In this document: one piece after another, positions 22,617 to 35,150 of the stretch
Layout: the number at the start of each line of letters is the position of its first letter
Position numbering within the stretch: position 1 is the stretch's first letter
Assembly (NCBI GenBank): GCA_964017185.1
Contig: OZ024883.1
Location: forward strand, 1,860,001 to 1,924,000
Source: Rugalucina vietnamica
Taxonomy: Eukaryota; Mollusca; Bivalvia; Lucinida; Lucinidae
Direction: 5' to 3'
DNA: 64,000 bases
Position numbers and translations under genes: made by a program
Notes under the pieces: generated by a model
What the model saw: only the letters and a program-made list of their open reading frames with translations
The model's database searches: none
Told to the model about the DNA's origin: nothing

Positions 22617-22852
22617 AGCTGTAAAAATCAAAAACTTTCTGTACATTTTTTTTTATATTTTTTCTTATTTTTGCTCAAAACACAGATTGTGGGTACACAT
22701 TAGAGCCGCCTCGTCGAGGCGGTTCTAACGAGTATCAACAATCTATGTTTTGGAGCAAAAATAAGAAAAATAGGTATACCCCTGCATACCCCAGTTTTAC
22801 TTTATAAAAGTGGGGTACAAGGGGGTATATTTTACATGGACATTCTTTCCAA
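22617..22852 (-). repeat. MITE family B, well-preserved copy
   Basis: Complete hairpin (GAGCCGCCTCGTCGAGGCGG) and flanks, ending TACATGGACATTCTTTCC. Confidence 0.8.
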
Positions 22853-23462
22853 GTGGATTAAGTCAAAAACTTTACTGAGGACAGTAACATACTCAAGATA
22901 AACATTATCGGTCAAAAGTAATGATTCGATCGTTTATTGTTTGTACTGACCAGCAGTGGAATTTTATCCTAAAAATGTTTTATAGAAAATCTTTGAAAGT
23001 TTGGATGAGCAACGATGCTCGGACGCCGCATCATGATGTATTCTGGTTAAGCTCAACTAGTGAACAAAAGAAATGCACGATGCTCGGTTTAAACATCAAC
23101 ATCTGATTTATATTCAAAACATCTAAACACTATCTTTGTATCTAATACTTTAAAAAGAGTCACAACCTTAAACTGAATAAACTAATAATGTCAGTGCTAG
23201 AAAATGCGATTCGATGATCACATGTGACCGTAAATATATATCGTATGTACTACACAAAACATTATGTTTTTGGTTTCATTTTCATTTATAGATCTACTTG
23301 AAAATAGGTACATATATACATGCAATGATATGTTCAAACAATACTGATATTTGAAAGTGCGATGTCTGTTACACAATATCATATTACATGTACATGTACT
23401 TAATAACATGACATAGATAGCTACACATATTGTTACATACAAATAAAACATATTATTGTTCA

Positions 23463-25186
23463 TTACACTGCTTGACTCGCACTTTCAAAGAATCCTTCTC
23501 GTTTGAGAAACTGAAGTGTATCTTGGTAACCGTTGTCATGGTACTGGTTTAACTGGTCGTCAGAGGGCGGGAACAGAGCGTGCTTGTATCGCACCAAGTT
23601 CAGGCTACTTATCTGTAAAAATATGAAAATAAATTGAACTCTTATTAGGATGGTAATGTGCATGTAGAATAGCATGACAAACTAAAAACTATATCCATTG
23701 AATCTTGGAGAAGATAATAACTCGTACAATGTGCGCTGGATTCTATTCTCTATAGTAGCATACATTCCTTCACAAGAGGACACCATACACAAGTGCATTC
23801 GTTCGCAGACAATGATACAATAATACAATATCATGTCCGTGCAAGGAATACCCCCTTAAACCCCACTTTTATATAGTAAAACTGGGGTATGGAGGAATAT
23901 ACCTATTTTCCTTATTTTTGCACCAAAACATGGATTGTGGGTAGTCATTAGAACTGCCTTCCCAAGGCGGTTCTAATGTGTACACACAATCTATGTTTTG
24001 AGCAAAAATAAGAAAAATATCAACAATTTTCTAACAAAATGTTCAATTCTTACAGCTGAAAAAAATCTCTGTATATTGCATGGGACATTTGCCGTAATGT
24101 AGGTGGAGAACTCGCTAAACGATTCAACTTTCTCACCTGAAAATCTTGGTTTTTGACATTAATGTGTTTCACTTTAGGTGTTGGATCTTTCGGAGAAATA
24201 TCTTGTGGTCCGCTAAACGGTGAGACAGTGACTGTCCGACCTTCTTCAAATATGTACAGGTTGTCTGTAATGCCTCCGTCTATATACATCTGATAACAGA
24301 AATATAACGTCAACTATCATCTTTCAGGCATTAAAAGAAAAGGTTTCATGCGCTAAACGCATGTCACTAAGACTGTCGCTTTCAACATAAAACTTAAAAA
24401 AGTGCGTGCTTGTTCATCAAATTGAAGTGTTTTTTCAGGAGGAAAGTGTTTAACCGTAGTATTGACCTCTCCATATGTTTTCAGTATTCTGTCAATCATT
24501 TGACGTTATAAGGCTCCATATGGGTTTATGAAGGTTCATTTTTCATAATTATTTCAATGCACGATATTGAATTCCCTTTCTTGGGCCCCATGCACTTCGA
24601 GGCTAGACTAGGCTAGAGTTTGTTTTGTCGGCCATTTTTGTCACTTTCACTTCGATAAATAAATTTATCTTCTTCACGCTTACGAGATCAGTACGATGCT
24701 TATGATAAAACTAAACTGGAGATGTATTGTTTAATGATATTAAGTAGTGTTGCTTAGTTTCAAATGTTTTTAAATTATAAATTTTGGACGAACTCTCTCG
24801 ATCGTTGTCCTATGTATCGGTTTTTATCGGAAACGATCCATATGAAATTATGTTGTTTCCAATACAGTGTTCTCGTTCACGTCCGCTGTCATAGATGATT
24901 GACATGCGGTATCACGATCTACCGGATTGGACCGAAACGAACCGATATTGTCCGAAACGGACATAGATTGTGATAATATCAAAGCTATAAAATACAAAGC
25001 TTGACAAAGCTAATCATGGGTCACCACATAGTAGCATGTGAAGAATTTTATGTGCACAACAATATTGTAATTTACTTAGAGCGCAGGAAAACCGTACCCG
25101 AAGAGTTATTGCACCCTGCATACACTGTATTCGTCATGCAACCAGATTTCTTAGAGTACGGATTTATGCTACATCACACGACGCCA

Positions 25187-25241
<55 letters not shown>

Positions 25242-28200
25242 GTTTAACCTCACTGTAAGAATATACCATTTGAGTCACGTGCTAGCAGATTTTGGCTTAT
25301 GCCACATAACCTTAGATTTAATTTATATTTATAGCACAGCTTTGAAAAATAAATTCGAACCATACTGGATTCACCTTGTCCTTCCATTATTGCTTGATTC
25401 TGTGGTAGTATTATTCTGATTGGCTCTATCAAAATCAAACTTTCATCATGTATTTGAAATCTTTGTTTGGAGACTCGGAGAATCTAATCAAGTTAGGCAC
25501 AAGCACGCTATACAACTTTGGGTCACTCAGATAGCAAGAATATATGTTTGGAATTTTGAATAAAATCTTCTTTTGCTGGTGGAATTTTACATACATATAT
25601 GCTTGTTTGTTTCTTTTAAGTTTTAATGGTCAAGTCAACATTTTTTCAGACGTGGTGATGAAACCATTACGGTTTAAACAGTATCTGTTTTATTTAGTAT
25701 CACAATGCACTAAACGTTACTAATTAAAAGGAATAATTATTCTTGTTGGTGTAGATTTCTATCACAATCTCATAGTATTTTGAACTTCCAAATTTCTATG
25801 AACCCCTCCGTATAGCATGTTACTAAAACATGCTATAATTTTCTTGTTCCAAATTATTTTGTGATAGAAAATAACATGCGTTGAAAATGGATAGTAAAAA
25901 TGAACTGAAACAAATCTTTTTGTTTCAACCAAATTACATGAAACTGTTGAATTTTATCGCTGGGATGGTCGGGGGAGGGAAGGGGAATACAAATAAAAAT
26001 ATTGTCTAAAAGCTTATTCATGTGTAGCATGATGACAACCTGTCATTGGTGAATGAAGAAAATGGAGAAACGTTACGTTTACTTACCTGTCCTCTAATAA
26101 CGGGTGGTTGTATCCCTGCATATACAGGAATATAACAGGAGGCAATCATACACTGAAAGATAATGATATTTTTTTTAGAAAATATGATTTTTCATTAGCA
26201 GTTCAGCAGAACTGTAGTTTTCTTTCATGACATAGTCCTAAGACAATTTTGCATTATCGGCTGCTTTCCTGTTTACAAAAAATCAATATTGGAAATGCAG
26301 GTAACCAAACCCACTCTGACCTCAAGGTCAGGGTGGGTTTGGTTACCTGTGTTTCTAATATTGATTATTTATAAGCTGGAAACCAGCCGATAATGCAAAA
26401 ATGGTGAATAAGACAATAAATATGACAGTAGCTGCACAGTAGCATATCTCTACCTGTATTACCTGCCTCAATAAAGGCGTTAATCTCTTGCACCCGGTGG
26501 CTGACATAGTCCTTTAAAATAAAATTCGCAGCACCCCAGAGGTACTTAGGTTGCTATATACCATTTTGTACGTATTTTTTATACGAAAAAAATACACAAT
26601 TCTAACCGGGCAGATTGAATCAGCGATATTAAGATGTAAGAAATATTGTTTCACAAGACAATCTCTACATACTTGTAAACTTAACTGCATGCATATCAAT
26701 ATGTCGTCATCATGTGCATTAAGCCGCGTTCACACTGCCGATCAGATCAACCCGATCAAACCCGATCATGCGGTCGGGAGTTGATCGAGCTTGATCGGCG
26801 GGAGTGTTCTGGACGGTCGTCTTTGGTCGGCATCACTCAAACTTCCCTCCCGATCATTTTTGACATGTCAAAAATATTCGAGTAGAGATCGTGTAGCAAA
26901 CCACTCGGGAAGCGATCGAGAACTAATCGAGAAACAGCCGAGAAGGGGTCGGGTCGGTCGAGTAGCGATCGTGTAGAGATTTACCTAGATCGGGATTGAA
27001 ATATTTGCCGAAATATTTGCCGACCAGGACACGATCAGACCGACCTAAGTTCGTAAACGTAAATGAACTAGCTCATTCATTCTTCTGAACTGCGATTAAT
27101 TAAAATAATGAAATACTCATATAATTAAATTGAGCTCTTAACTTGTCCAAGTAACATCAAGAGACGTGTGCCCCAAATAAACAAGCGGGGGAACTCCAAG
27201 AAACAACAACAACAACAACAATACCTTTAAAAATTCATCATTTGAATGATATTCAGACATCACTTTATTCTTCAAAGTTTTGGGATTCGTCAGTGACAAA
27301 TAAAGCCTCCCCGAGGCCCTCACATAGCCGTCAGGTGGCATTTCACTTCTTATAAAGTCTTCGAGGGGCTCCAACAGGTTATAATTAGGGGTAAAGGCTC
27401 CGACAGGCTTCTTCCTGACACTGGCTGCAAGGTCAAAGGTGAACTTTCTACAACGCTGAAATAAGGGGAAAACGTTTTTAAGAACATATCAGCCGCCTCG
27501 TGGGACAACCAACAATGTGGTTTCCGAACAGATCCGACACAAACCGGGCTATACAAGCACAGAAGATGGCCTGAGACTGCAAATTTTGGATTTAAAAAGA
27601 AGATGAATTGTACTATCCGAGTAGCGAAAACAAAGGCGCTGATCAGCTTCGCAGTTACTGCGAAGCTGATCTGCGCCTTTGTTTTCGCAAATGCAGATTT
27701 TTGGTTTTCTCATGAGGCGGCTCATATAATAATGGGTTTAGCAAACTCAATTTTTTATTGATCACATTTACTATCATATTTAAAAATACATTTATACACT
27801 GTTACGGCTGCACTGCCAAGTGTAATGGTATGTCACACTTACGTAAGTCATATTCATAGTATAGTTTTGTAGATCGTAGAATGCAAATGTACTGTAAATG
27901 TAGTGTACATGTAGTTGTCATTTTTCATCTTGTATGTATGTTATATGTTTCTGTCATAATCCTGTATGTTTTGGATTGAATGCAGATTAAATTTTGAATC
28001 TTTGAATCTTTGAATCTTTATTTACACTTTCAATGCATGAACCTAATGAAGTAGGGTTTAAGTTTAAATTTCAAATTACAATAAGACTTCAACTTGATGT
28101 TTTATTATGCTAGCCTGCTTGCTGCAAACAGTCCTAGCGTACTTCTAAATACGACATTAGACAATACAACACCTGTCACGGTGTGCAGCATTAAAAACGA

Positions 28201-29069
28201 CTAAGAATAAATGTAGAAATTTATCTGCGAATCAAAGGAAATATAGAGTATAAAGCAATCACAATATAAAATGGGTTTTGACAATATTCGTGTGCGCTTT
28301 AACTTAACTCATTTAAGCCTGGCGTCCCTTTTGTGGGACATAGGCAAACAGTATTGCCCCAGATGTATCCGGGGCTATTCTGTTTGCTTACAGGAATTTC
28401 ATCGAAAATTAAAATCACACGTGCGGCCCCTAAAAATAAAAGTGGGCTCGCCCAAATGATAATGATGGGAGAATCTATTCGTCAAATATGGGTTAAAGAG
28501 GTAGGATCTTAGGGAGCTAAATTACAATTTGTAGTGTATGCCAAATAGAGGACAAGTGGCTATTTCCGAAATCTATTAAACGGCGAGTTAATAAATTTCA
28601 TATGAAATGACCATGAGTGTAAGATTTGTTTTATCATATGACCTTTAAAATTCGATTTTATCGCCTTCAAAGTGGGCATATTTTCAACGAAAATTTGCAT
28701 TGTTGTGACGGACGTTGTCAATGACTTGACGTATTCCCACGAAAGTGTTAATGCACGTGTGATCATAACACAATTTATTACATATCGTTATCCACTGGAA
28801 AACAGCGAAGTCATATGATAAAGATGAATAATGTCTAATTTTCAGTACCATTGTCTATTTTTTTATTACAGTCTAATGTTTCACTGCATAACACTAACCT
28901 CCATGGCTTCAGGCTTCAGCACCAACAAAGCACCGGCTAGAGCGCCCGCCGAGGCCCCTGAGACCTTCTGTACCCGGGACAGGAACCCAGCCCCATGCTG
29001 CAGCAGGGCTTTGGACACGCCTAGATGGTAGGCGACGAGAAATCCACAACCACAGAAAGAAATATTCAT
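23463..29069 (-). CDS. PNPLA4: PNPLA4-type patatin-like lipase
   Basis: Five coding exons, 29069-28899, 27455-27225, 26152-26087, 24289-24137 and 23612-23463, all with GT/AG borders and phase-0 junctions, give 256 residues plus stop. Human PNPLA4 has 253, so the gene looks complete. Exon 1 encodes the Gly-rich oxyanion loop (FCGCGF) and the nucleophile elbow GASAG (Ser40). Exon 4 begins at the catalytic Asp motif YIDGG (Asp160) and continues with TVTVSPFSG, typical of PNPLA4/ATGL. Exon 5 has the conserved ALFPPS and ends FLKREGFFE, as in PNPLA4, with no long ATGL-like tail. Family members hydrolyse acylglycerols and retinyl esters. I chose the ATG at 29069 because it aligns with the family start and an acceptor with an in-frame stop lies just upstream, suggesting a non-coding 5' exon. 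Confidence 0.92.
23830..24105 (+). repeat. MITE family B in last intron of the PNPLA4 gene
   Basis: Full copy (starting near TATCATGTCCGTGCAAGG, ending CCGTAATG) in the intron between exons 4 and 5, reaching to within about 35 bases of the exon 4 donor. Confidence 0.8.
25188..25239. repeat. 52-base poly-A tract
   Basis: Uninterrupted A run in an intron of the minus-strand lipase gene. No element was identified in front of it. Confidence 0.9.
26247..26400. repeat. Long foldback palindrome in an intron
   Basis: The arms TTTTGCATTATCGGCTG... and its complement extend over about 75 bp each, with only a CAA-centred loop (GACCTCAAGGTC). It lies in the intron between exons 2 and 3 of the lipase gene, about 100 bp from the acceptor at 26152. 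Confidence 0.88.
26721..27050. repeat. GATCG-rich element, one end visible
   Basis: Begins AAGCCGCGTTCACACTGCCG and is filled with variants of CGATCGAG and GATCGGG in both directions, much like the element at 15558-16322. A matching right end was not found, so it is probably truncated. Confidence 0.5.
27489..27724 (-). repeat. MITE family A just upstream of lipase exon 2
   Basis: An inverted copy of family A with intact palindrome (GCGCTGATCAGCTTCGCAG). Its near edge lies only 34 bases from the acceptor of exon 2 at 27455, so any branch point must lie in the short remaining gap or in the MITE. Confidence 0.82.
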
Positions 29070-29402
29070 GGTAGACACATCGTTCACTTGAAGTTCAGCC
29101 TGACCAACCTAAAATGATTCAAAAAAACAACACACAAATTGGCAAATAATGTTTTTCTAAAATCATAATGAAAAGCAAAATCATGATTGTTCAAATCTTC
29201 CTACCTACTGTACTGCATTATCTTTGACAATTTGTAATGAAGTGTAAGACTAAAACTATTTAACTTTGTTTGCCTGTCAAGTTGATTCTGTCGACTTATT
29301 TCTTCTTAACTTTCCACCAGATCGTCTAACATTCTGTTAAAATACAGACAGTTGCTTCTCTCAGACTAATTTCCAGTTATTCCCAGCCGGGGTAAGACCC
29401 AC

Positions 29403-29545
29403 ATCATCAGGAAAACATATCCGTGTAATATACACCCTCTCAAACCCCACTTTTATATAGCAAAACTGGGGTATGCTGGGGTATACTTATTTTTCTTATT
29501 TTTGCTCCAAAACATAGACTGTGTTTTGAGCAAAAATAAGAAAAA
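29403..29545 (+). repeat. MITE family B, left half, split by an insertion
   Basis: Starts CATCAGGAAAACATATCCG and stops in the ATAAGAAAAA block. The rest of the element resumes near 30727 (to 30803). The central hairpin had already been lost. Confidence 0.75.
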
Positions 29546-29891
29546 CTAGAAAAAGTGCCTTGAGAGGCACGTCTACCCCCGGCTGGTAGCTCCCTCCAAC
29601 GCCCCCACCCCTCAGCCCACCGCCACCAATCCAGACATGCTCACTGACAGTGACACATTAAACCTCAATTCCTGATGAAAGAGAGCGCCCTCAACAAGTA
29701 AATCTTATAAATTTGTATTTGCAAAAAAACTGTCTAAAACCATGGGGAGGGGGGGGGGGTGTAGTAGAATGACAGATCTATTTTAGAGCAGTATACAGAG
29801 CTGACTTGTATACTCAATCTAGGACTTGATCGCGGACATTGAGGGTCAGGTCCTCGGTCCTAGATGTAAAGTAGAATGTCATTCTTCAATA

Positions 29892-29931
<40 letters not shown>

Positions 29932-30726
29932 TGTCCTATATTTTGACCTCTAGCCCCACCCTCAGGGCACGGACGCTAGAGTTTAATGTCATTAGGAACA
30001 AGGCAAACCTTATAGTGTACCTTTGGTGCAAGTACAAATCATTTCTGAACATGGTGGTAAAGAAAAGTAAAGAAATACATTTTTTAAAGAAGTTCTAGAT
30101 TTTGACCTCTAGCCCCACCCCCCGCACATGGACCCTAGTGTCTGAACCTTACATGGTACCTATGGTCTAAGTATGAATGCTTTCTGATAAAACTTTGTGG
30201 ATGTCAAGAAAACAGACTTACAGAAAATATTTATTATGATATTTATCATATTATAAATAAGTCCTAGATTTTGACCTCTAGCCCCACCCCCTGGAGATGG
30301 TACCGAGCATGGAGTATGAAAGCAAACCCTATAGGGTATCTATGAACTAAATAAGAATACATCCCTATGATTGTTTGTTAAGATATGGACTTATAGAAGA
30401 AACATTAAAATTGTAAACAGCATATTTTAAAGGTGACCTAGATTTTGACCTCCAGCCCTACCCCTGGGGATGGGCCCTGGGGTCCGAACTCATGGAAACA
30501 AAGCAAACCCTATAGGGTACCTATGGTCCAAATATGAATGGTTTCTGACCATTGGTTCATGAGATATAAACCTCTAGAGAAACTTTAACCAAAACTTTGA
30601 CGTAAATTCCACGAACGTTCCGGAATTACGAACGAAGAAACGAGCTAACTAACTAACTAACTAACATACGAACGGACGAACGGAAAAGCGAAAGCTATAT
30701 ACCCGTCGGCATAAATGCCGGGGGTA
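29546..30726. mobile_element. 1.2-kb insertion with four ~165-bp internal units
   Basis: Inserted in a family B MITE. The left end holds the hairpin GTGCCTTGAGAGGCAC and TCTACCCCCGGC; the right end holds GGCATAAATGCC and GCCGGGGGTA, so the ends are partly complementary. Inside, units starting near 29938, 30092, 30258 and 30427 share TTTTGACCTCTAGCCCCACC and a CCCTATAGGGTACCTATGG-like block. There is no reading frame of note. Central tandem units with terminal hairpins recall non-autonomous Helitron-like elements of bivalves, but the end type is not settled. Confidence 0.6.
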
Positions 30727-31111
30727 TAAATAGCAAAACTTTTCTACTGAAGATTTTCATTTTTTACAACTTTAAAAATCTCTGTATATTGCGTGGGCAT
30801 GTAGTGATATAAGCTATCACTCACTACTCAGGCAACTTTTTTCTACACTTCAAGGAGGTCATCCCAGTAAGAAATTTACATAAAAATTATACTGTAATTC
30901 TACCATGTCAACTTAATAGACTATTTCATTTCACATCTGCAGTAGCAAAGTAATCCACAGCCATACTACTAATCAGCTAATTATCTGGATTTCAATTTTC
31001 AACTCAATTTCTACAAAGAATCATTGAAGAAGATTGAAACAAAAGTGTTGTCAGTAGAGTTGCCACAACACTAAATATCAATTTTTCAAACACTCAAGGG
31101 CAGATAACTCT

Positions 31112-32316
31112 GGTAATGTATAATTTAGGGACTTTTCTTGAGGGACCAAGGGACCAGGGACCTGGTCCCTCAAGGACCAAGGGCTATAATTTAGGGACCA
31201 GGTAACAGAGGGACCAAATACAAAACATGCATATAATGGCATATCTGTATGCAATTAATTTGTAATAGGCTATTGTGTGGACCAAAACCAGCCTGTGTCA
31301 GTCCCTGAGGGAGGCTTGTCTCTAGGCAGATTTTTTTCATTGATTTTGTATCTACTCTATTGATTTAACTATTTAAGTGTATAGTAAGATACGTCTGTTG
31401 GGAAAACCAAAGAAAGAGAGAAATTAGCAAGAAAGAAAATTAAAAGAAAATTGGAAGAAATAAGAATCTGAAAAGAGAGGGAGAAGTTAAAATGAAATGA
31501 AAAATATAAAATTCTATATTAAGATGCATTTTAAAAGAAGGAATACCAAGGAAAGGAAGAAAAACAGAAAAAAAGAAAGAAAAAAAATAAATAAATAAAT
31601 AAAAAATAAAAGAAAATAAATAAAATAAAAATAAAAAAAAAATAAAAATAAAAAAAAATAAATAGAATTATATTTTTATTAGCTTACACAGTGTTAGTTT
31701 CTGCAATGTCATTTTCTTGTTTATTGTAAAAGTAAATCACCAACTTTGACATACGTTTATTGCTTCCAATAGACAGCGCCTCTATTGCTACTGTATGATT
31801 TATGATAATCTCTTACATTCAACATAAGTCAGATAGCAAAAGAAAAACGAAAGACAGAAAGAAAAATGAGCTTAAATAATCTTGAGAGGGATGTAAAATT
31901 GAATAAAAATACTTCAAGATTCTTTAAATCTTTTGAAAACCAGGTCCCTTTAATTTTACTGATTAAAAATGAAAACATCATGAAATTATACATGAAGTAT
32001 AACATAAACAAACTTTGTCATTTTCCCAATTTAAATTAGATTCAAAATCAATGAGAAAATATTTAAAAAATAATTGAACTCGCAAAATAAATCAGCCCAG
32101 TATAGGGAATAGAGACAAACCTCCCTCTCAGGCGATTGCACAGGCTGATTTTGGTCCACACAATAGCTCATTGCAAATAAGATATGCCATAAATGCACAT
32201 ATTTTGTATTTTGGTCCCTCTGTTACCTGGTCCCTAAATTATAGCCCTTGGTCCTTGAGGGACCAGGTCCCTGGTCCCTTGGTCCCTCAAGAAAAGTCCC
32301 TAAATTATACATTACC
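31112..32316. mobile_element. Mutator-like non-autonomous element with long inverted repeats
   Basis: 1205 bp with terminal inverted repeats of about 230 bp. The first roughly 115 bp of each arm (GGTAATGTATAATTTAGGGA..., rich in GGGACC/GGTCCC) look identical. A perfect 9-bp direct repeat, GATAACTCT, lies at 31103-31111 and 32317-32325. Long inverted repeats with 9-bp duplications are the signature of Mutator-like elements. The interior is A/T-rich, includes a SINE tail fragment near 31871-31910 and encodes no transposase. Confidence 0.8.
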
Positions 32317-32577
32317 GATAACTCTGCAGTCAGTGGTACAATCTGACCGAATTTCGAACTCATTTTCGATTATATGGTTGTCCTTGTTTCCTGCAAAAAA
32401 GAAGAAGATTCACTGAAAAATAAAGAAGCTTTAGTTGCAACAACATTAAATTTTGTCCCATTATAAGTATATGGGGATTTTAACATACGCTGAAAGGCAG
32501 CTAACTTGACAGTCTGATGTCGAATCTGGCTGAGAATTGAACATCATAGCGATACAAGTATTATGGTTATCCTTTTT

Positions 32578-32900
32578 ACCCCGGGGTGGGTACTCCCATA
32601 TTAAAGCAGTACGGGTATATGCCGCGGTAAAGCCACCCTTTTTGAGTTTTATTAGCTTGGAATGCACCTACGTTTTCAGTTCAATTAGCAATACAAGCAC
32701 CCACTTTTTCTGAATGCACCCATTTTTCCCAGTTTGATCAGCTCTAAAGGTACAAAGTTCTTTTACCATTCTTTCAGCTCTGAAAGCAACCACTTTTTCA
32801 GTTTGATCAGCTCCGTAAGCCCCCATTCTTTTTAACCTAGGGCGGCACATACATACCCATTTTATATGTGAGTAACCCCCCCCCCCCCCTCTCCCCTGGG
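32578..32900. repeat. Inverted-repeat element with CCCCGGGG ends
   Basis: The left end CCCCGGGGTGGGTACTCCCA and the right end (complement of CCCAGGGG plus a G run and TTACTCACATA) are partly complementary. The inside repeats TTTGATCAGCTC-type blocks. No gene. Confidence 0.5.
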
Positions 32901-33019
32901 CTTGTTACTACCAAGAATGGAGATGATCCGCATAAAAATGAAGTCGCTTGAGTTGCCACAACATTTTATCTATCTATCCGTCTACCCATTGATATGGCGA
33001 CACCCTCATTATTATAATG

Positions 33020-33386
33020 CCTCGGTCCAATACAGCTAACCTCGGACCTGTAACTGGTCCAATACGAAATAACTTGATTAATGAGATTTTTATTAATTAA
33101 CTGTCAAAAGTCCATATCATCCTCTGTCACATCAAACATATCTTCGCCATTCTTAGCGCCCATGCCTGACATTCTTTTCGAAGATGATGACATTATTTTT
33201 GTTTGTTTTTTTTCACTATTTTACTGATCGGCTGAATCGCCGCCATTGTTTTTTCTCTCAACTCATTCAACGAGGCACGTGACCTTGCACGTGAATTTCG
33301 ACCAATCAGATGTAGGGATTTCCATTCAATCCGTATAGATACGAGGTCAACCGTATTAGTGCGAGGTCAGCTGTATTAGGTCGAGG
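33020..33386. repeat. Small inverted-repeat element with a short frame inside
   Basis: The ends CCTCGGTCCAATACAGCTAA and CCTCGACCTAATACAGCTGA (complement of the right end) are inverted. A minus-strand ATG frame of 29 codons (33193-33104, MSSSSKRMSGMG...) lies inside. It may be a captured host first-exon fragment or chance. No target duplication is clear. Confidence 0.6.
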
Positions 33387-34046
33387 TGAAATCCAGTATA
33401 GACTATAAGAAAAAAGAAACGTCACCGGTATCACACAGACCAAATTCTACGTATAAGTACTATATACTAATAAGTTAATTAATAAAACCCCATATAATGT
33501 ATGGGAACTATATGTTGCCATGAAAACCTTCTCACTTGCGTTCTCACCTGAGCTGCTTCAAAACTTAATGCAGGATAGCCCCGCACATAACAATGCTGTA
33601 TGTAAAAACTGATTGCAATGGGCCAACTAGACTAGAGGTCACTTGATTCAGAGTTATTCGTAGGTTGAAAGTGTGTTAAAAGGGTGCACGCACAGACGCA
33701 CGAGCACCGACTCGAGTGCCATCCTTTAAGCTAAGCATTGTTAGTATTCGGTCCAGAAAAGCTAAAATCGAAGTATCAAACAGCCTACCTGTCAATTAAC
33801 AGTTACTGTCAAAATTATTAGCGATTACTCGAGCATTACATGTATAACTGCAACTGCAAATATCGATGTCCTTTTTGGTATAACTGCAACTGTAAGTTTA
33901 TTCAAATAGCATGTGCTTAGATCATCGCTATTTAGGTATACATATATCGTAGAGGAGTACTGTTTCCCTCAGGGGATTGTACACATGAACATATATTCTA
34001 CGCATCAAATGACATTTTTTTCAGAATCTTTAATTCCTTAATCTTT

Positions 34047-34330
34047 TACATCAGGTAAACATGTCCGTATAATGTATTCCCCCTTCAACCCCACTTTTAT
34101 ATTGTAAAATTGGGGTTTACATGGGTGTTCCTATTAACCCGATCTTTGATCAAAAACATAGATTGTGGGTACTCGTTAGAACCGCCTCGACGAGGCGGTT
34201 CTAACATGCACCTTCAGTTTATGTTTTGAGCAAAAAATATTAAAAATATCAACATTTTTCTAATGAATTTTTCAATTTTTGCTTTTGAAAAAATCTCTGT
34301 TTATTGCTTGGACAAGTTTTCGTAATGATA
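34047..34330 (+). repeat. MITE family B copy
   Basis: Starts CATCAGGTAAACATGTCCG, has the hairpin core GAACCGCCTCGACGAGGCGG, and ends GACAAGTTTTCGTAATGAT. Confidence 0.82.
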
Positions 34331-34689
34331 TCTTTTTACTGAGATAATTTTTATAAGTTGTTTTCTTGTTGACAGTCTGTTGCTGCTCGGTTGTTCTGAA
34401 TCTGAATAGTTTATTGGTGACACGCCAAATGACATAATTACACCAGGGTGGTCGGATGGGGAAGAAATTAGTCCCGAGAATGCATGACTGAATCGAACAC
34501 TTGTAGCTTCAATAGTTTTCTTTCGTCTGACATAATACAAGTAATAATGTATGTATTGTATCAATACAGCATTTCGTTTAACAACAAATCAGATTATCAA
34601 GAAACAACCAACGCAATATCATTTAGCTATAGTAGGGAGGAATTACTCGGTCGAGCAACGAAAAGTTGTGATTCTGCAATATACAGAGA

Positions 34690-34935
34690 ATTTTTCTGAT
34701 GGGAAAAAAATGAAAATTTCATTGGAAAAATTTTGATATTTTTAACATTTTTACTCAAAACATTGATTATCGGTACATGTAAGAACCGCCTCGGCGAGGC
34801 GGTTCTAACTGGCGAGTACCAGGAATCTTTGTTTTGGATCAAAAATAAGAAAATTAGGTATACCCCTGCAAATCCCAGATTTTCTACATAAAAGTGGGGT
34901 ATGAGGACATATAAATTTCACGGACATCTTTTGCA
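34690..34935 (-). repeat. MITE family B copy, inverted to its neighbour
   Basis: Complete core (GAACCGCCTCGGCGAGGCGG) in the opposite orientation to 34047-34330, forming an inverted pair about 360 bp apart. Confidence 0.8.
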
Positions 34936-34957
34936 TCCTACACGTGCTACACACTAT

Positions 34958-35150
34958 TGAGCCGCGTCATGAGAAAACCGAAAGTTCGCATATGCGAAAA
35001 CAAAAGCGCAGATCAGCTTCGCAGTAACTGATTAACACCTTTATTTTCGCTACACGGATAGTACGATTCCTCTTCTTCCTAAATCTGAAATTTCAAGCAT
35101 CTAGCCCTCTTCTGTTGCTGCACAGACCGGTTTGTGTCAGACCAGCAGTC
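34958..35150 (+). repeat. MITE family A copy, truncated
   Basis: TGAGCCGCGTCATGAGAAAA start and a partly deleted palindrome. The right terminal repeat is missing after GGTTTGTGTCAGACC. Confidence 0.75.
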
